From Pyxicephalus adspersus (lineage: Eukaryota; Chordata; Amphibia; Anura; Pyxicephalidae), in NCBI RefSeq assembly GCF_032062135.1, contig NC_092864.1, positions 24,262,240-24,326,239 of the forward strand: DNA of 64,000 bases, written 5' to 3'. Both the position numbers and the translations under genes were made by a program. The first letter of the stretch is position 1. Each line of letters begins with the position of its first letter. Of the stretch, positions 11,582 through 24,392 are shown one piece after another. The notes under the pieces are model-generated. The model ran no database searches. It was given only the letters and a program-made list of their open reading frames with translations, and was not told the DNA's origin.

Positions 11582-14580
11582 TTAAAGGGAACTAATTACT
11601 AAAGGAGTGCTAGGAATGCAGAATAAACAGAAAGGGATTTTTAAAAGTATAGCTAGACCCTAACTATAAACTTCACCCATTTGTTCCTTTCTGGTCCGTT
11701 ACCTATACAGTAAAAATAATTTTGCTATATACCTGTTTAATATGGCCAAGAAATGTTGATCAGAAATTTAGAGCTGTCCTGTATGTTTTGCCCTTTTGGT
11801 ATATTATCCCAAAAATATGTTTAGCCTTCTTAGTAGTTATTTTGAAATATAGAATGATTATTTATTGTAGAGATACTCTGTGCTGTACAACCTGCAACAT
11901 TTCATAAAAGCTGAGGGGGGTTTTGGCAAATCAACAGTTTTACCTATACTTTCAAAGACTTTAAAAGGATAAATCATTGGCATTTCAAAACTGTAACCCA
12001 TAACAGTAAATCACAAAATATGGGTATACAAGTTTAAAAGGAATGACACCAGAGACTTTTGATCCAGGGAACATAAGTAAGTAATAAGTTTTATTTCCTT
12101 CCTCTGGATCAATTATATATATATATGGTTGTATCTGGAATATGCTGATTTCCACTATGTTTATGGACTTGATGGATTTATGTCTTTTTTCAACCTTACT
12201 ATGTAACAAAATGACTGCATTAAACATTTCATCAATATTTCGTCCTTTAAAAATAAAAATGCTAAAAGCTTAATAGAGGCTATGGAAAATCTCTGCTGAC
12301 CTGCCTAGCGTACTAACTTAGCGATTCACAGACTAAAAAGAAAGATAAAAAAGGATAATGATGATGGTAATACATATGTCATTACTCAAAATATTTGCAA
12401 TCGACTTTGTCAATGGCATTTGCATTTAAAATGTGATCAATTAAACAACGTAAAATGTAATATTAAAGTCAAGTATATTTAATATTCATTTAAAATATAC
12501 TCAACATGATTAAAGCAATATGTCTAAGTGGATCTTCAGATTTTGTGTGGTAGGGGTTTCAGTAGAATCTTCCATATGTTGTTCTAAAAACGTCCTTCAC
12601 ACAACCTGTAAAAGCAACTGTTCCTATTACTCAGAGCTTCAGTCTTTGCTTCGGTGCATCTGCCCGAATCCAGATTGCATTGTGTAAGGAAGGGATTAGG
12701 CATCCTTTACTCACAGCACCAGCTTCTCATGTATCACAAGTGTCAGAATCTTAATCAGAAGCCCGGGCACAAGACTAGATTCTTGGCTGCAATTTTATCT
12801 ACAAAGTGGAAGGTTTATGCATGCAGTCCTCTCCAATCCATAGAAAGTTCATCATTTTGTAACAACATGCCATTTTTCTCCATTTCCACATTTTTTTTTA
12901 TTAAGAGTTTAGAGATGTGCAGCTTTATACGGTTGCATAATTAGGAGGTGCTAATAAGGCTATATTTTACTTAATTAGCAGTTATATTTATATATACATT
13001 TCTAATGTGTTATTTTACTATTCACATTTTCATTTGATTTAAACATTTCTATTTCCTTTAAACTTAAAGTTAAAGCTAGGAAAATATTGAACTGTGACCA
13101 TTTCTGCCTGAATCTTAGTGTCATTTATTATATTTAGATCTGTACAATATCCAGCATGAACTATCACCTGAACGTTGCCTCTGAGAAAGACTTTCATGTA
13201 ATAATGACCTGTCAGTGTATTCTCTTTCCTTTGGAGCACGATGATTGGTCTTGTGTCTGCTCCTCCCTTCATTGAGCTCTTCTTGGATCCCTCCCTTAGC
13301 CCTGGTTTCTTCACAGGCTTTATGAAGCTTGGCATTTATGTCAACTTTTCTTTTATAAGATAATGTCTGGGCTTCCAAGGCTTGAGCCCACACTTCCCAA
13401 CATTACCTAACAAACCATTAGAGTCTATTTAACTGATTTTAGCAGAGGAATAGACAGGTAGATGTCTCCCCAACGGTGGTTTACCATTCTAGAATATACA
13501 ATCTCCTTTAGCTCTACCAATAACTATGTCGTGCTAGTGCGCCATGTGAAGTCACCACCTTCCATTGGGAGGGGTGACCGATCCTTGCCCCTTGCTGAAC
13601 ATCTCTCCTGTAGGCCTTGTAGGTCCACATTTCAGGCTGGTTGCAGGCACGTGATATCATTGTGCATATAAAGTCAAGACGCCTGCAGCTGCTTGAACCA
13701 TTTAACCAGTGACCAATGACATAATGGTAGCTCATCTGTTCTAGGGAATAAGAATAATCTTCTTAACAACAGAAGTGGCCAAATCATTTAGATATTTCAA
13801 CAAGCTTAGAATGTTTATAAATAATAATTGGCACTTATAATGGTCTAAAATGCTTGTTTCAGATGCTTCCCCAAGGGAAGTTCCCACTTCATAGATGGAT
13901 GGGGTCTCAAGTATAGTGTAGCGACTCATCTGGATTAACCCTAGCCATCCCTAGTGGTAAATACATATAAGCATTTGCCTGTAAGGTAAGCAGGGGTTGG
14001 GTAAATAAATGCTGCTCTGGCTGGTTGGGGTTATGATGTGTGGCTAGCCAGTCTAAAACATCTATAGTCATCCATGTAAACAAGGGCTAAATCTTCCATT
14101 TCTCGTCTGAGTATTATGTTGAGTGTCAAACCAGTGGATGAATTAAATTTTTCAACATGTTCTATCTTGTTTTCTCTAACATCATACTGGTGTTTGTTTT
14201 TGTTTGAACTAAATTACAAAAGTTCAAGTTTTGTTAATTACCAGTATACTGTATTGGAAAAAATATAAAGTTGTAAGCCAGCTAAAAACACTATGTTCAA
14301 CAACATCTTATAAAAAGAATTATAATACAATAGGCAGTGTATTTAATTGTATCTAGAATTATATCAAAGAGAAGAATGAAATATAATACGCTGTATAGCC
14401 AATTGTGGAAATGGATGACTATACTTAAAGTAAAACATACTTTCAAAATTGTATTATAGCATAGTAAAAATGAAACAAGAACAAGCGTTGTCACCCTAAT
14501 AAGAAATTGTCTTTGCAGTTACTCTGAGCTTGGGTTCCAAGGATAAAAGTTTTTTATCCAATTTTTGCATTTTGGGTTAA
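11582..14580. other. Gene-free stretch
   Basis: Only the interspersed repeat at 12040-12207 is recognised. Overlapping minus-strand open frames at 13039-13393 (98 and 90 codons) show no motif I know and are not supported as exons. Confidence 0.5.
12040..12207 (+). repeat. Interspersed repeat of uncertain class
   Basis: Contains CTTCCTCTGGATCAATTATA followed by GACTTGATGGATTTATGTC and TTTTTTCAACCTTACTATGT, a word series I associate with a very common interspersed repeat in amphibians and some fish. A fragment of its first part (GCCTTCCTCTGGATAGAT) recurs at about 17344-17361. I cannot assign it to a transposon superfamily. Confidence 0.5.
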
Positions 14581-15036
14581 AGCAGAATAAAAGCAGATAA
14601 AAAAGATACTTACCTTTATAGGAAGAAAGCTTTCAAACCCTCTGAGATCCTAGTCCAGTAGATCGGTAGATCCAGTTTGAACTTGACACCAGGCGCAGCC
14701 AACTTCTTCCAGATTCTTCTTATTACATCACCAGATCATGCATTATGAAGGCGCAAGATTAGTAACGCGCCATCCTGTAAATGTAAAAACAATGTCAGTC
14801 TCACTACGCATGCGTAAGATTGGTACTTTTTTACATTCCAGGAAAGCCCCCTCATGCACATGCTCAAGATGCCATAGTACACTAAGTTGAGCATGCATGG
14901 CTCACTGTACATATACAAAATGGATCGTGAACAGGCAGATGAGTACATTTTACTGCAACAAGGACTTCGCCTGTCCCTTCTGCCATAAAAAAAATTGTCT
15001 GTCTGCAATTTTTTGGTTCTTCAATTTAGCTCCACA
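14581..15036. mobile_element. Probable TTAA MITE
   Basis: Starts after TTAA (14577-14580) with AGCAGAATAAAAG and ends before TTAA (15037-15040). The opposite-strand right end reads TGTGGAGCTAAATTG, so the inverted ends match only loosely. The interior carries CACTACGCATGCGTAAGATT and CATGCACATGCTCAAGATG, GC-richer words of the type found inside the other TTAA MITEs. No transposase is encoded. Confidence 0.45.
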
Positions 15037-15557
15037 TTAAGTAGTGTTTTCCAAGTGCTGCATATTAACATTTCCATAAAATGTTCTGTCACTGCCTAGT
15101 AGACAGCCAATTACAATAATGCCATACATTATTTCCCAATATCAATTAAATAATTGAATTTCACTTATCCTGGGATACCTTAATCTGGATTACTTTAACA
15201 TTTTAATCATTGCATTAATGTTTACAACAGCTCATGCAAATATCCTGCTAACATTGCCTTCCATAACACCCGGGGGGACCCATATAAGATTGTCGCCAGG
15301 CCTTGTCTTTGGTCTCCTTCTGGACCCCGGTGTATTCTATGAACCAGTTGTCTTTTAATTTATGGTTGAATGATGTGCTGAAAATGAAAGTCTGTGATAT
15401 AGGTGTATTAATTTTTAATTTTTACACTTATTAGTCCCATGTCCTTGTAATAAGTCAAGAAGGTAAAGGAGACAGGAACATGCTCTCTAGGTAATGATGA
15501 GTGTACTGATATAATAAGCATGTGAGTATGTAATTTTCCAAGCTTCCAAGCAAGCAA

Positions 15558-15605
15558 GGTTGGTTTTAGGTTTGGGCAAACTGGGTCATTGCCAAGGGCC
15601 GTCAC
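15558..15605 (+). repeat. hAT-type MITE end fragment
   Basis: AGGTTGGTTTTAGGTTTGGG, then CAAACTGGGTCATTGCC and AAGGGCC, match the word order of one end of a widespread hAT-derived MITE family in vertebrates (from memory). The opposite end and a target duplication are not visible. Confidence 0.45.
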
Positions 15606-15710
15606 CTTCTCTGGTGTTTAAATTGGCAAAATGGCAGAGGTACAGGGAGCTGTAGTGCATTTTCAGATCTGATATATATTTGTTCAGGGCACCATTTCAT
15701 CTACATTTCA

Positions 15711-15756
15711 TTTTGCCCAAACATACAAGGGAAAACCCTTGTATGTTTGGGCAAAA
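15711..15756. repeat. Perfect 21-bp inverted repeat with 4-base loop
   Basis: The left arm (15711-15731, TTTTGCCCAAACAT...AAGGG) is exactly complementary to the right arm (15736-15756), separated by AAAA. The DNA could form a cruciform, and a transcript would fold into a short perfect hairpin. It is shorter than a typical pre-microRNA and may be the remnant of a palindromic MITE. Confidence 0.95.
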
Positions 15757-18589
15757 GAACAATGACAAATATATCTAAAATGAATATGTATTTTTAAATC
15801 CTTTAGGAACTTTTCAGGATTGAAGTGCTGTCAATATCCCTGTTAGTAAATCTAGCCTCTAATTGTCCTGCTCTCCAATAATACTGGGGATAAAAGTGAG
15901 GGAAAATACAACATTTTGAGTTGATGCCACTTGTATCAAGAAAAACTGAATAGTAATGAAATTCATTACACACATCATCTAACTAAAACAAACATATAAA
16001 AGCTATTTAAATAAAAACATTATATGTAGTGTTGGTTTCAGGAAAATGATATACTTAAATAAAACCACGCATAAACAAAATTTAAAAAACTCTGTCCCTT
16101 GAAGACATGAGTTTATTAAACACATTACATAAGGACGCAGCACCATCTACCAGTGGTCAGTTACCCGTAACTAACTCAAAAGTACAAAATACTTAAACCA
16201 GTAAAACAGAGTAAAATATATACAGACTAAGCCTATTTTTTCACTTTTAAAGGTTTTATATATAACACACCATAGATGAATTTATTCACATTATTTTGAT
16301 TGACATTGCTATTGATTACTGTTTTGAATGCTAACAGTGATGGTCACATTTTATACCTAAGGTTTTTTATCATAGTCAAAGTAGGTTTTCCGTATTTTCA
16401 CGTTAAAAAAAGTGCCTTGGTTTATAAGCGAATTGGTTTATATTTGAGTATATTCAGAAAATTGCTCCTGCAATAAAACATACTTACTTGCCTGTTCGTA
16501 TTTATCCTAAGACTGTACACCAAAATTAAAAATCATAGAGTGCTGAAGATCCCAAACCTCTAAGAAGAGCAGGTGAAGATGCAAAGGTCAGAGAGAGTGG
16601 GCTTTCCTACTTCTGATAATAATCTAGTTTTTTACGTTTTATTTTTGCCAATTTTCAACATCCATTTTTAGTGACATAGGTAGATTTTCTCATCCTAGCT
16701 TCTTTTAACTTTCTTAAAGACCCAAAATACCATAACTTGCTTTGTGGTAGAGGAGTGTTGAGTTCCTGCCATAGGCTCTGCAGAAGAATAAACTGAGAAT
16801 CCATAGGTAGTGTGACACTTTCACACTACTATCACCAAACATTAAAGCTAAAACACTAGGTAGATATAGAAGTTACATCCTAATTTAGTTCTATATTCAT
16901 TAATGCATCGTTAAAATGTATTTTGCTTGAATAAAAGAAGTGTAAGCATCTAATTTTTCCCTGGTATTAGTTTCAATGAGTCCTTGTGAAATAGAGCTTA
17001 GATTAAAGGGGAGAGAAGCAGAACAAGCAGCCAATCAGTTCATCTGCTGACAAGGAGACTGCTGATGGGAGATGAAAGAAAAGTGATAAAGAGATGAGTG
17101 AGCTAATCAGAGTATTCACCTTTAGTGTCCAATCACAGTCTGAGGGTGGGTACATGACCATGTGGGCTCAGATAATGTGATTTGAGTTATGATGACCACC
17201 ATCCAACCTGGAAGACCACGGACAACAGTGGCTCAATTTGCAAAGCTTAACAGAAGATTGACAATGATTTTTTTTTTAGCCATATGTTTATCATTTTAAA
17301 ATCTTATTGGACGTTTCGAACCATGCATTATAAAGTTTTTTTTGCCTTCCTCTGGATAGATAGCGCATATACTGTAGGTTTCTGTCTAAAACAGGCATGT
17401 TTTTTAGAATGTCTATTTATTTTCCTGGTTGAACATCATGGAAAATCATTTTCCTAAAAAAAAAATGATCCTTATTCTGATGTTTCACTGGGGACCACGG
17501 TGGAACATCTTGAAGTACAGGGAATAGGTGCAATTGTTTTCTTTTAACTGAAGTTCTGCTTCAAACAATACTTTCAAATGCCTAAGGAATATCCAGCACC
17601 TGGTATTCAAAGGAGTTATAGGAAGCCAGAGGATAAACCTTTTTGTACTCAAAACACAAAATGATTCTTATCCTATCCTTTGTACATTTTTACCCTGTAT
17701 TTTATCTTCATTTTGTAGTTTTGATGTATTATTATATAAAATGCCACCATCTTACACCAACCTACTTTGTTGTTAATCTATGGTACATTGTAGGTTACTG
17801 AACATCTAAAGTTGCTCCCATGCATTGTTATATGTAACGCATTGTACACGCTGGTGTAAAAGCTAATGGTGTACACAAAATGGCAATAAGTCTATGTCAT
17901 GGTGCTAATTGCAGAAATGCCTGTTTCCTGTGTTCTCAGTAGGAAGCTCCAGAAACCTAAATTAAAAATGAATACATGCTTGTCATTAATTTAAGAAGCC
18001 TTTGAAAAAATTCTAATGTGACTTTATTTATTCATATTACACATAATTATCTTCCTGAGATCTGGATTGAAGGTTAGATTATTCTTGTATGAACATATCT
18101 ATTATACGTTTAACAGATTCTGAGACAAGTTAATTTTAGCTTTTCTTTTATTAGTCTCGTATGAATCTTTTTCCTATCTTGTTTGGATGATCTGCATGTT
18201 AGGCTAGCCATAGACGGCCAGCTGTATCCCCCTAGAGTGACAGGCAGGCAGACATGTGCCCATCGTCTGTAGTGACTCATCCAATGATGGAGCACATATG
18301 TGGCACAATACTTCATTCCCTGTTTTCATGGAGAAGATAGAGGCCTGGCCAAGTTAGATAGAAAGCATTAAGCAATTTTAAAAAAATCTTTAAGACTGGT
18401 AATAAGGCTTCTGACAGTAGGAAGTGTTCATTAACTGAAAAAGGCAACAAGTCATTTTTTATTATAAAGGATACAGATATGCAGATTTTTGCTTTGTTCT
18501 TCGTCCTGTAGTTTGATTTCAGTTTAAGTACATAGTAATATTATTTATATTAAAAAATTCTATGGAGTCACCTTTTTTAGCATTCTTAA

Positions 18590-18858
18590 AGTGGACCTGA
18601 ACTCAAAATTTTTAGTTTACATAGAAGTGTATTTTTTTTAAGCGCAACAGCAGCACCTTCCCTTTTTTAATGGAAGAAAACAGGTAACGTAGGAAGAATA
18701 ACACGGAATAGGAGCGAAAAAGATGTCGTGTCAGAGGAAGCGACGAGTGGATACCAGGACGATATGGTACCCAAACAAAGAAACCTCTGGATGCATATGC
18801 ATGATTAAAGGTAAGTATGTTTTTTTTAATTTGAGTTTATTTCAAACCTATCAAAGCT
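18590..18858 (+). mobile_element. TTAA MITE related to family A, decayed right end
   Basis: Begins after TTAA (18586-18589) with AGTGGACCTGAACTCAAAAT and TTAGTTTACATAGAAG, close to the family A left end. The right side contains AATTTGAGTTTATTTC before a TTAA at 18859-18862, so the right inverted repeat is partly eroded or internal sequence was added. No coding capacity. Confidence 0.5.
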
Positions 18859-18862
18859 TTAA

Positions 18863-19070
18863 AGGGGACCTATCACCACATTTTTAGGGTAGATAACCAT
18901 TTTATATAAAGCATAAAGTGTGTTTTTTGTAAATGAAATTTTTTTTGCGCAGCTGTAAAAACTGAAAAGGAAGCCCACACCAGGACTAAGAAAGAATTTA
19001 TAATAGTGTGGGACTGAATGGAAGCCAATTGTGGAGGAATTGAGGGCTTCCACAATTGGAAAAATTAGGC
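18863..19070 (+). mobile_element. Second TTAA MITE sharing the boundary, right end unclear
   Basis: Starts directly after the TTAA that ends the previous element, with AGGGGACCTATCACCACA and a GGTAGATAACCATTTTATAT stretch. Near 19020-19063 an inverted repeat is visible: GGAAGCCAATTGTGG against CCACAATTGG. The CCACAATTGGCTTCC words recur at about 41932-41947. No clear right TTAA terminus was found, so the end given is approximate. Confidence 0.4.
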
Positions 19071-19417
19071 AGCTAGTATACAGTACATGGCAGAAGCCTT
19101 AATTGCTTTCTGTATCGCCAAGATCTGTACCCCTAGATCCCTACTGACCCATCACTGTGGTCGGCCGACCAATAGGAATCTGCAGAAAGTGACAAAAATG
19201 ACAAAAGTCAGCAAGCTTACAAGAAGGAATGATTTAGAATGAGCAACAATTCAGGTGTAAGGAAACAGTTAAAGCTGCCTAAGGGATATCTATGCTCCTC
19301 TGTATTAGCAGCTTTATTATTTAAATCACAGAATCATTTAAAAATAATCACTTTAGAGTGTACAGATGTGAACTATGTATGAATTAAACATGATCAAATT
19401 CACTAATCATTAGTTAA

Positions 19418-19771
19418 AGCAGAAATAAACCCTTACCCTTATAAAGGCAGATCCTTTATTACAAAAGAGACAAGCCCCTTCCGCAAAAAAATAACCTTAT
19501 CTGTCCGATCACAATTTTAAATGCCCTCATCTGTCCTTGTCCCTTGCAGGTGTCACCATCTTCTCTCTTCTCTTTGTCCTGGTTCTGATCTTCAGCCATC
19601 TTGATTTGTTGGGCTGGGAAAAACGTAACTCCCATGCATGCAAATCCGGGCGCAGCTCAGCTACTATTTAGGCAAGTAAGTGTGTTTTATTTTGAAGAGG
19701 CATCATCACATGTCCCTTCTGAAATAAAGAACTTGCCTGGTCACAGTTCTTTGTAGTATTATAGTTCTACT
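19418..19771. mobile_element. TTAA MITE, complete copy
   Basis: Bounded by TTAA at 19414-19417 and 19772-19775. The left end is AGCAGAAATAAACCC and the right end on the opposite strand AGTAGAACTATAATA. The interior has a pyrimidine-rich segment, a TCCCATGCATGCAAATCC patch and ACATGTCCCTTCTGAAATAA. A similar right-half word order (ACAGAAGGGACATCGCC...CTTTCTGCAATAAA) occurs at about 44660-44700, suggesting a second, partial copy there. Confidence 0.6.
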
Positions 19772-21109
19772 TTAATAATATATACCTTGTTTATGTACAA
19801 AACAAGAGAAAAGTAAAGGCTGCCACAAAGGGAGCAAAACTTTGTGTGTTACCGCAAACAGAAGGAAAAATCTGGAAAGTAATGGATGGTACTCACAGAG
19901 TTCACGGTATGCATGTCCTACATGTCTCCATACTATTGTGTGGGAAGGGGATGGGGTAAGGGTGTATGATCCTCGGTGGGATGAGAACTACAATACTACA
20001 ATTGGTAGAAGGAGCCCAAGAGTAAAAAAATGTTTTTGTCCTTAAAAACTTGCCTCCTCTTTAAAATTATATATATATATATATATATACTGTATATTTA
20101 ATTATTTTATCACTTAGGGTGTCTCTTCTGGATTCAGAATTCTCAATTTGAGTTCACTGGGATACGTAAATGAAACAATACATACTAGGTATCTCTAGAA
20201 TGGGAGGAAAAATTCTAAGATTACTTATGGTTAACTTTAAACTGATAAACCTTTAAAGGATATTAAAGCCTTGCTTTTGAATATTTCATTTTGTCTCCAT
20301 TTTACAATCACACACATTTAGGTTTTTATGTCTTGGTATCTACTTACCATAATTATTCTCATCTTTAATATTTTACAAAAAATGTGAATATTTTGTTGTG
20401 TTTGCATGCACTAAAATTATTGAATCTATAATATATATTATAAAGATTTAAAAAAAACCATTGTGATAATATAATATATGAAACAAATATTTGTAACCAC
20501 CATGATTCTTTTCTTTGGTCCCTGTTTTTAGTAAATAGGTGACATTTTGGAGTTCGAACAGCATTTTCATCAGCTTTTTTTTTAATTTGTGTATACGAAA
20601 AGGAAAAGATTGCTTTGGCAGCAAAAATGTCCTTGGTAGGTTGAATTAAAATAGACTTTGAATTAAAACATAAAACTTAACTACAAAGATGTTTTATTTT
20701 TAAATTCTGTAGAAAAATTAAATGCTAATGTAACATACGGTAAGTTAAAGGTGATGCTCTCGAATTATTGTGATGTCTTAAATCTTAGAGTCTCTCATAT
20801 ATATTGATTACACAGCAGTCTGCAGGAATACAATTTCAATTGTAGCATTGATCAGTACCTGATGACATCTTAGTATCCTGGATCTGAATCAAAAACTGCT
20901 CTATTCTCTCATCTCTATGAAAATAAAATTATAAGTAGTTCTCCAAACTACTTTCTTGTCTAGAATATATTAGATGCTCCAGAGTAATGCAAAGTTGTAA
21001 AACAACCTTCAAAATGTGTTTCGAAAAAAAGCTGCCTGCTTAGATATGTTTTTAAATATCACTTCTCAATAAAGTTTGAAAATAAAACAAACTTTTGAAT
21101 ACGATAGGA
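19772..21109. other. Gene-free stretch
   Basis: Includes a (TA)n tract at 20068-20089. Otherwise nothing is recognised. Confidence 0.5.
20068..20089. repeat. (TA)n microsatellite
   Basis: About 11 uninterrupted AT dinucleotides. Confidence 0.9.
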
Positions 21110-22330
21110 AAAAGTTTATATTTCTCATAAATCTGCCATCACCTGATTTGCTAAATAAAATTTGTGACTATCCCAGTGCCTCTGACTTTCTAACCCTTTC
21201 ATCCGATACCAATGAATTGTTGGATAAAGCGATTACTCCCATTGAAATACAGTCAGAAATTAGAAGGGCTGCCTAAGGGAAAGCGCCTGGGTCTTAGGGA
21301 CTCACGTTAGCGTACTACAAAAAATTCTTCCCCATCCTTGGTCCCCAATTGGTGATAGCTCTGAACACACTTTCCCAGGGTCATGAATTTCCTTGAGATG
21401 CCCTATCTGCCCATATTTCAGTGCAAATAAAGCCCGACAAGGATCCCCAACAGTGCGCAATTTACAGGCCGATATCTCTGGTAAATTGTGCTCTCAAGTT
21501 GTTTGCGAGTGTATTGGCCCATAGGTTGACCCCTTTGTTTAATGACCTCATCCATCCTGATCAAAGTGGTTTTCTCACCTGCAGGAAGCCAGGGACAATA
21601 TCATTCGTACCCTAAATATCGTCTACCATGTACATTCCAATAAGACTCCACTTATGCTTCTCTGCACAGATGCGAAGAAAGCATTTGATAGGGTGGATTG
21701 AACTTTTCTGTGCACCCACTAGCATACTTGGGTGTACCCATGAGATTGCTAAATTGGATAGGGGCACTGTACTCTTTGCCCAGTGCGATAGTGAAAATAA
21801 ATGGCAAGCTTTCCCAACCGTTTACAATTGCAAATGGGATGAGACAAGGATGCCCCTTATCCCCATTAATCTGTCTCTAGTACCCTTGTTGTGGCTCATA
21901 CGATTAAACACTGTTATAAAGGACATACATATTGGCCAAATAGAACACAAAGTCGTAGCTTACGCGGATGACCTGCTTTTTTATGTCACCTCTCCTGTTA
22001 CCTCACTTCCCAATCTTTTGTTGGAGCTTTGTAGGTTTGCTGAATTATCTAACTACAAGATAAATTTGCAAAAGTCACAGGCACTGGATATCACCATCTC
22101 TAGATCTACCCAAGAGGAAATAAATGTGATGCCTAGACTGTTGTATGTCCTTCCCATATATATCCCGGCCCAAATTCTGCGTAAGTTCCGATCAGAATTT
22201 ATCAAATTCATCTGGCATTTGGGTTCCCCACAGCTTGAGATAAAAGTATTAAGGCTTCCCAAAACTAAGAGCAGGATGGCGTCACTGCTAACATTCAAAA
22301 TACTAATCAAGACCAATGCCAATAAACCTA
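21110..22330 (+). pseudogene. L1/Tx1-like LINE reverse transcriptase pseudogene
   Basis: A broken plus-strand reverse transcriptase of the L1 group, probably Tx1-like. In order: PIEIQSEIRRAA followed by GKAPG (with stops) near 21230-21290; KPDKDPQQCAIYRPISLVNC and LIHPDQSGF at 21430-21580; DAKKAFDRVDW near 21670 in a different frame; and VVAYADDLLFYV (the catalytic YADD box, intact) near 21955-21990. LSNYKINLQKSQAL follows. The text then jumps directly to MPRLLYVLPIYIPAQILRKF, omitting the segment usually lying between, so there is an internal deletion. The copy ends soon after FIKFIWHLGSP. Endonuclease domain, ORF1 and 3' UTR are absent. At least two frameshifts and several stops make it non-functional. 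Confidence 0.85.
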
Positions 22331-24124
22331 ACTATTTAAAAGTATCAACAATCAATTATTAAAAAGTAAAAAAAGTACATTCACAAGAGCTCAACCCATA
22401 TATATGTTTTGTCATTTTACAGGATAAAGTGTTTTTTACCTTTTAGTTAGTTTTACTGGGTCATTTGCTCTTAAATGTTCTCTTTAAGCTTATGTACCTT
22501 GTTGTTGGCCACCAGTAAATGGTTCTATGTGATACTATGTGATATTTTTTTAATACAGTTGCATGACATGCCACTAGGTGTCAATTGATATGAACCCAGA
22601 TTCTTTTAGTAAAAAGGGTTTTTGAGTGCACTAAAATCCTGGTTTATGCTTGAGTATATATGGTATTAAAGAAAGACAGCAAACATATTTTTGATTTTTC
22701 ATGCAGAAGGACACTTGTGGGAGAAACAAACAGAGATTTTGAGACAGTAGTAAGCATGTATATAAGTCTGTAAGATTCTTCACAAACGTTTCAAATCTAC
22801 ATTCTTGCAAAACCCGTTCACTCATGATTACTGATGATCTGATTGAATGTTTGGGGTGGTGGGGACATTGGATAGACTGGACATTTCCTCAAGTAACCTG
22901 AGATAATGTTACCAGGTACAATAGATGAAGTTCTGAAATGCTATCATGCCATACATAAATCAACTTTAGATTCTGTTTTTGGATTCCTAAATTTTGCATC
23001 TAAAAGTCATCAATATTTAATTAGGGCAGTGTACTCTGGTACACTCTTCGAAGCCTTTGAAAAAGGCAATGACTCTGCTGTAACAAATTCAAAGCCCTAT
23101 TTATATGAAATGTTTTATGTTAATATGATGCTATTTGATCATAAACACATTATATGTAGTGAATCAAATCAGTACTAAATAATAAGGAATAGTAATTAAA
23201 TATTGTCACAGGGGTTGGGAACCTCCGCCCTGCACCTCCTGCCAGTCAATAAAAACTGGATTCCACTGGGTCCTTCTCATTGATGCCTGTGGATCAAGAG
23301 TGAGGCGAATAAAGAGTTCCCTCTATAAGGGAATTGAATGATCCATTTAGTTCCTTTTAAAAATATAGATCATGAATATCTGCCCAGTGAAGCAAGTCCT
23401 ATTGTGTTTGCAGACATTCCCTCTGCACTATTTATAATTCTGTAATGGTGTTTGTATTACAGAAACATTCAGCAAAGTGTAAGCCCTATAGGATTGCAGA
23501 TCTGAAATATTAAACAAGCTATATATTTACAGTTCATCAAAGCATTTATCCCTGTAAAACAAAGGCAAGAGTAAAAATGTGTTGGCCAAGGACAATAAAC
23601 AAATGGTGGTAAACTAAACAGCACATTTAGCCAAAGAGCTTTTGTTGTTGAATAACTTTATCTACAATTCTTTCGCACGTTTTGGTATGGATTTATTTGT
23701 TTTTTATTGATGCTTTTTAAAATATCCAGAAACCTATACCATATCTTATAAGCCTTTCAAGCCCTTACCCGCAAGCTAAATTCTGTTTTTGCAAGGCATG
23801 GTAATCCAAAGGAGATTTGTGCAAACAACATGACTTTCTCTAGCAGAGAGATATATCTCTTTTAACCTTTGAGCATCACAGGTTACGTTGGATCACGGTA
23901 TCTTGTTGTTACATTAGCATTATATGTCAAGTCTTCACCAGAACTGCTGAGGGTGTGAAAGTCAGACTGATAATACCCAGAAACACAACACGGGAAAGCT
24001 TGGATGATCACAAACCAAATATGGCCCAGAATCACAAAACAGCAGACATATTTAAACAATACAGTACAAAACGGTAAGCAAAAAGGGATAAGGCCAAAAA
24101 CACTTGTGTTCAGGCATTGGATTA
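22331..24124. other. Gene-free stretch
   Basis: Contains a GGTTTATGCTTGAGTATATA patch (about 22640-22660) typical of the end of a common MITE and a hAT-like fragment at 23209. No gene is supported. Confidence 0.5.
23209..23300 (+). repeat. hAT-type element fragment (one end only)
   Basis: CAGGGGTTGGGAACCTCCGC followed by CCTGC is a typical hAT inverted-end start (CAGGGGT...). The matching right terminus and the 8-bp target duplication are not seen, so the element is probably truncated; the right limit is arbitrary. Confidence 0.5.
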
Positions 24125-24392
24125 CAGGTAGTTCCCAAGTTACATACGAGATAGAGACAGTTAGGTTTGTACTTAAGTTGAATTTGTATGTAAGTTGGAA
24201 CAGGTACATTATTTTATTAAATGCTATCAAGATAGATAATAATAGATAATAAATAGTTACAAGAGCTTTCAGAACAACAAAAGATTTCTTCTGCAAGTCA
24301 ACCCTCCGTCCTGCACGGGAACATACAGGGAAACCCCATTGGTATCTCGGAGTCGTCCTTATGTCAGATGTCCTTAACTCGGGGACCACCTG
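24125..24392. mobile_element. TA-flanked MITE, Tc1/mariner-pogo type
   Basis: Lies between TA dinucleotides (24123-24124 and 24393-24394). The left end is CAGGTAGTTCCCAAGTTACA and the right end on the other strand CAGGTGGTCCCCGAGTTAAG, a good inverted repeat of about 19 bp. TTAAGTTGAATTTGTATGT follows inside the left end. TA target duplication with a CAGGTGGTCCCC start fits pogo/Tigger-like MITEs. No transposase is present; open frames across it in both strands are not genes. Confidence 0.7.

Larger units (their letters stand above)
15037..18589. other. Gene-free stretch
   Basis: Holds the hAT-like fragment at 15558-15605 and the perfect palindrome at 15711-15756. At about 16425-16460 there is a TTTATATTTGAGTATATTC patch resembling the end of a common vertebrate MITE (compare about 22645-22665). 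No gene is seen. Confidence 0.5.

Noticed and set aside
13039..13393. Two overlapping minus-strand frames of 98 and 90 codons
   Set aside because: The same DNA is open in two frames, neither gives a known motif, and there are no convincing splice sites or repeat relatives.
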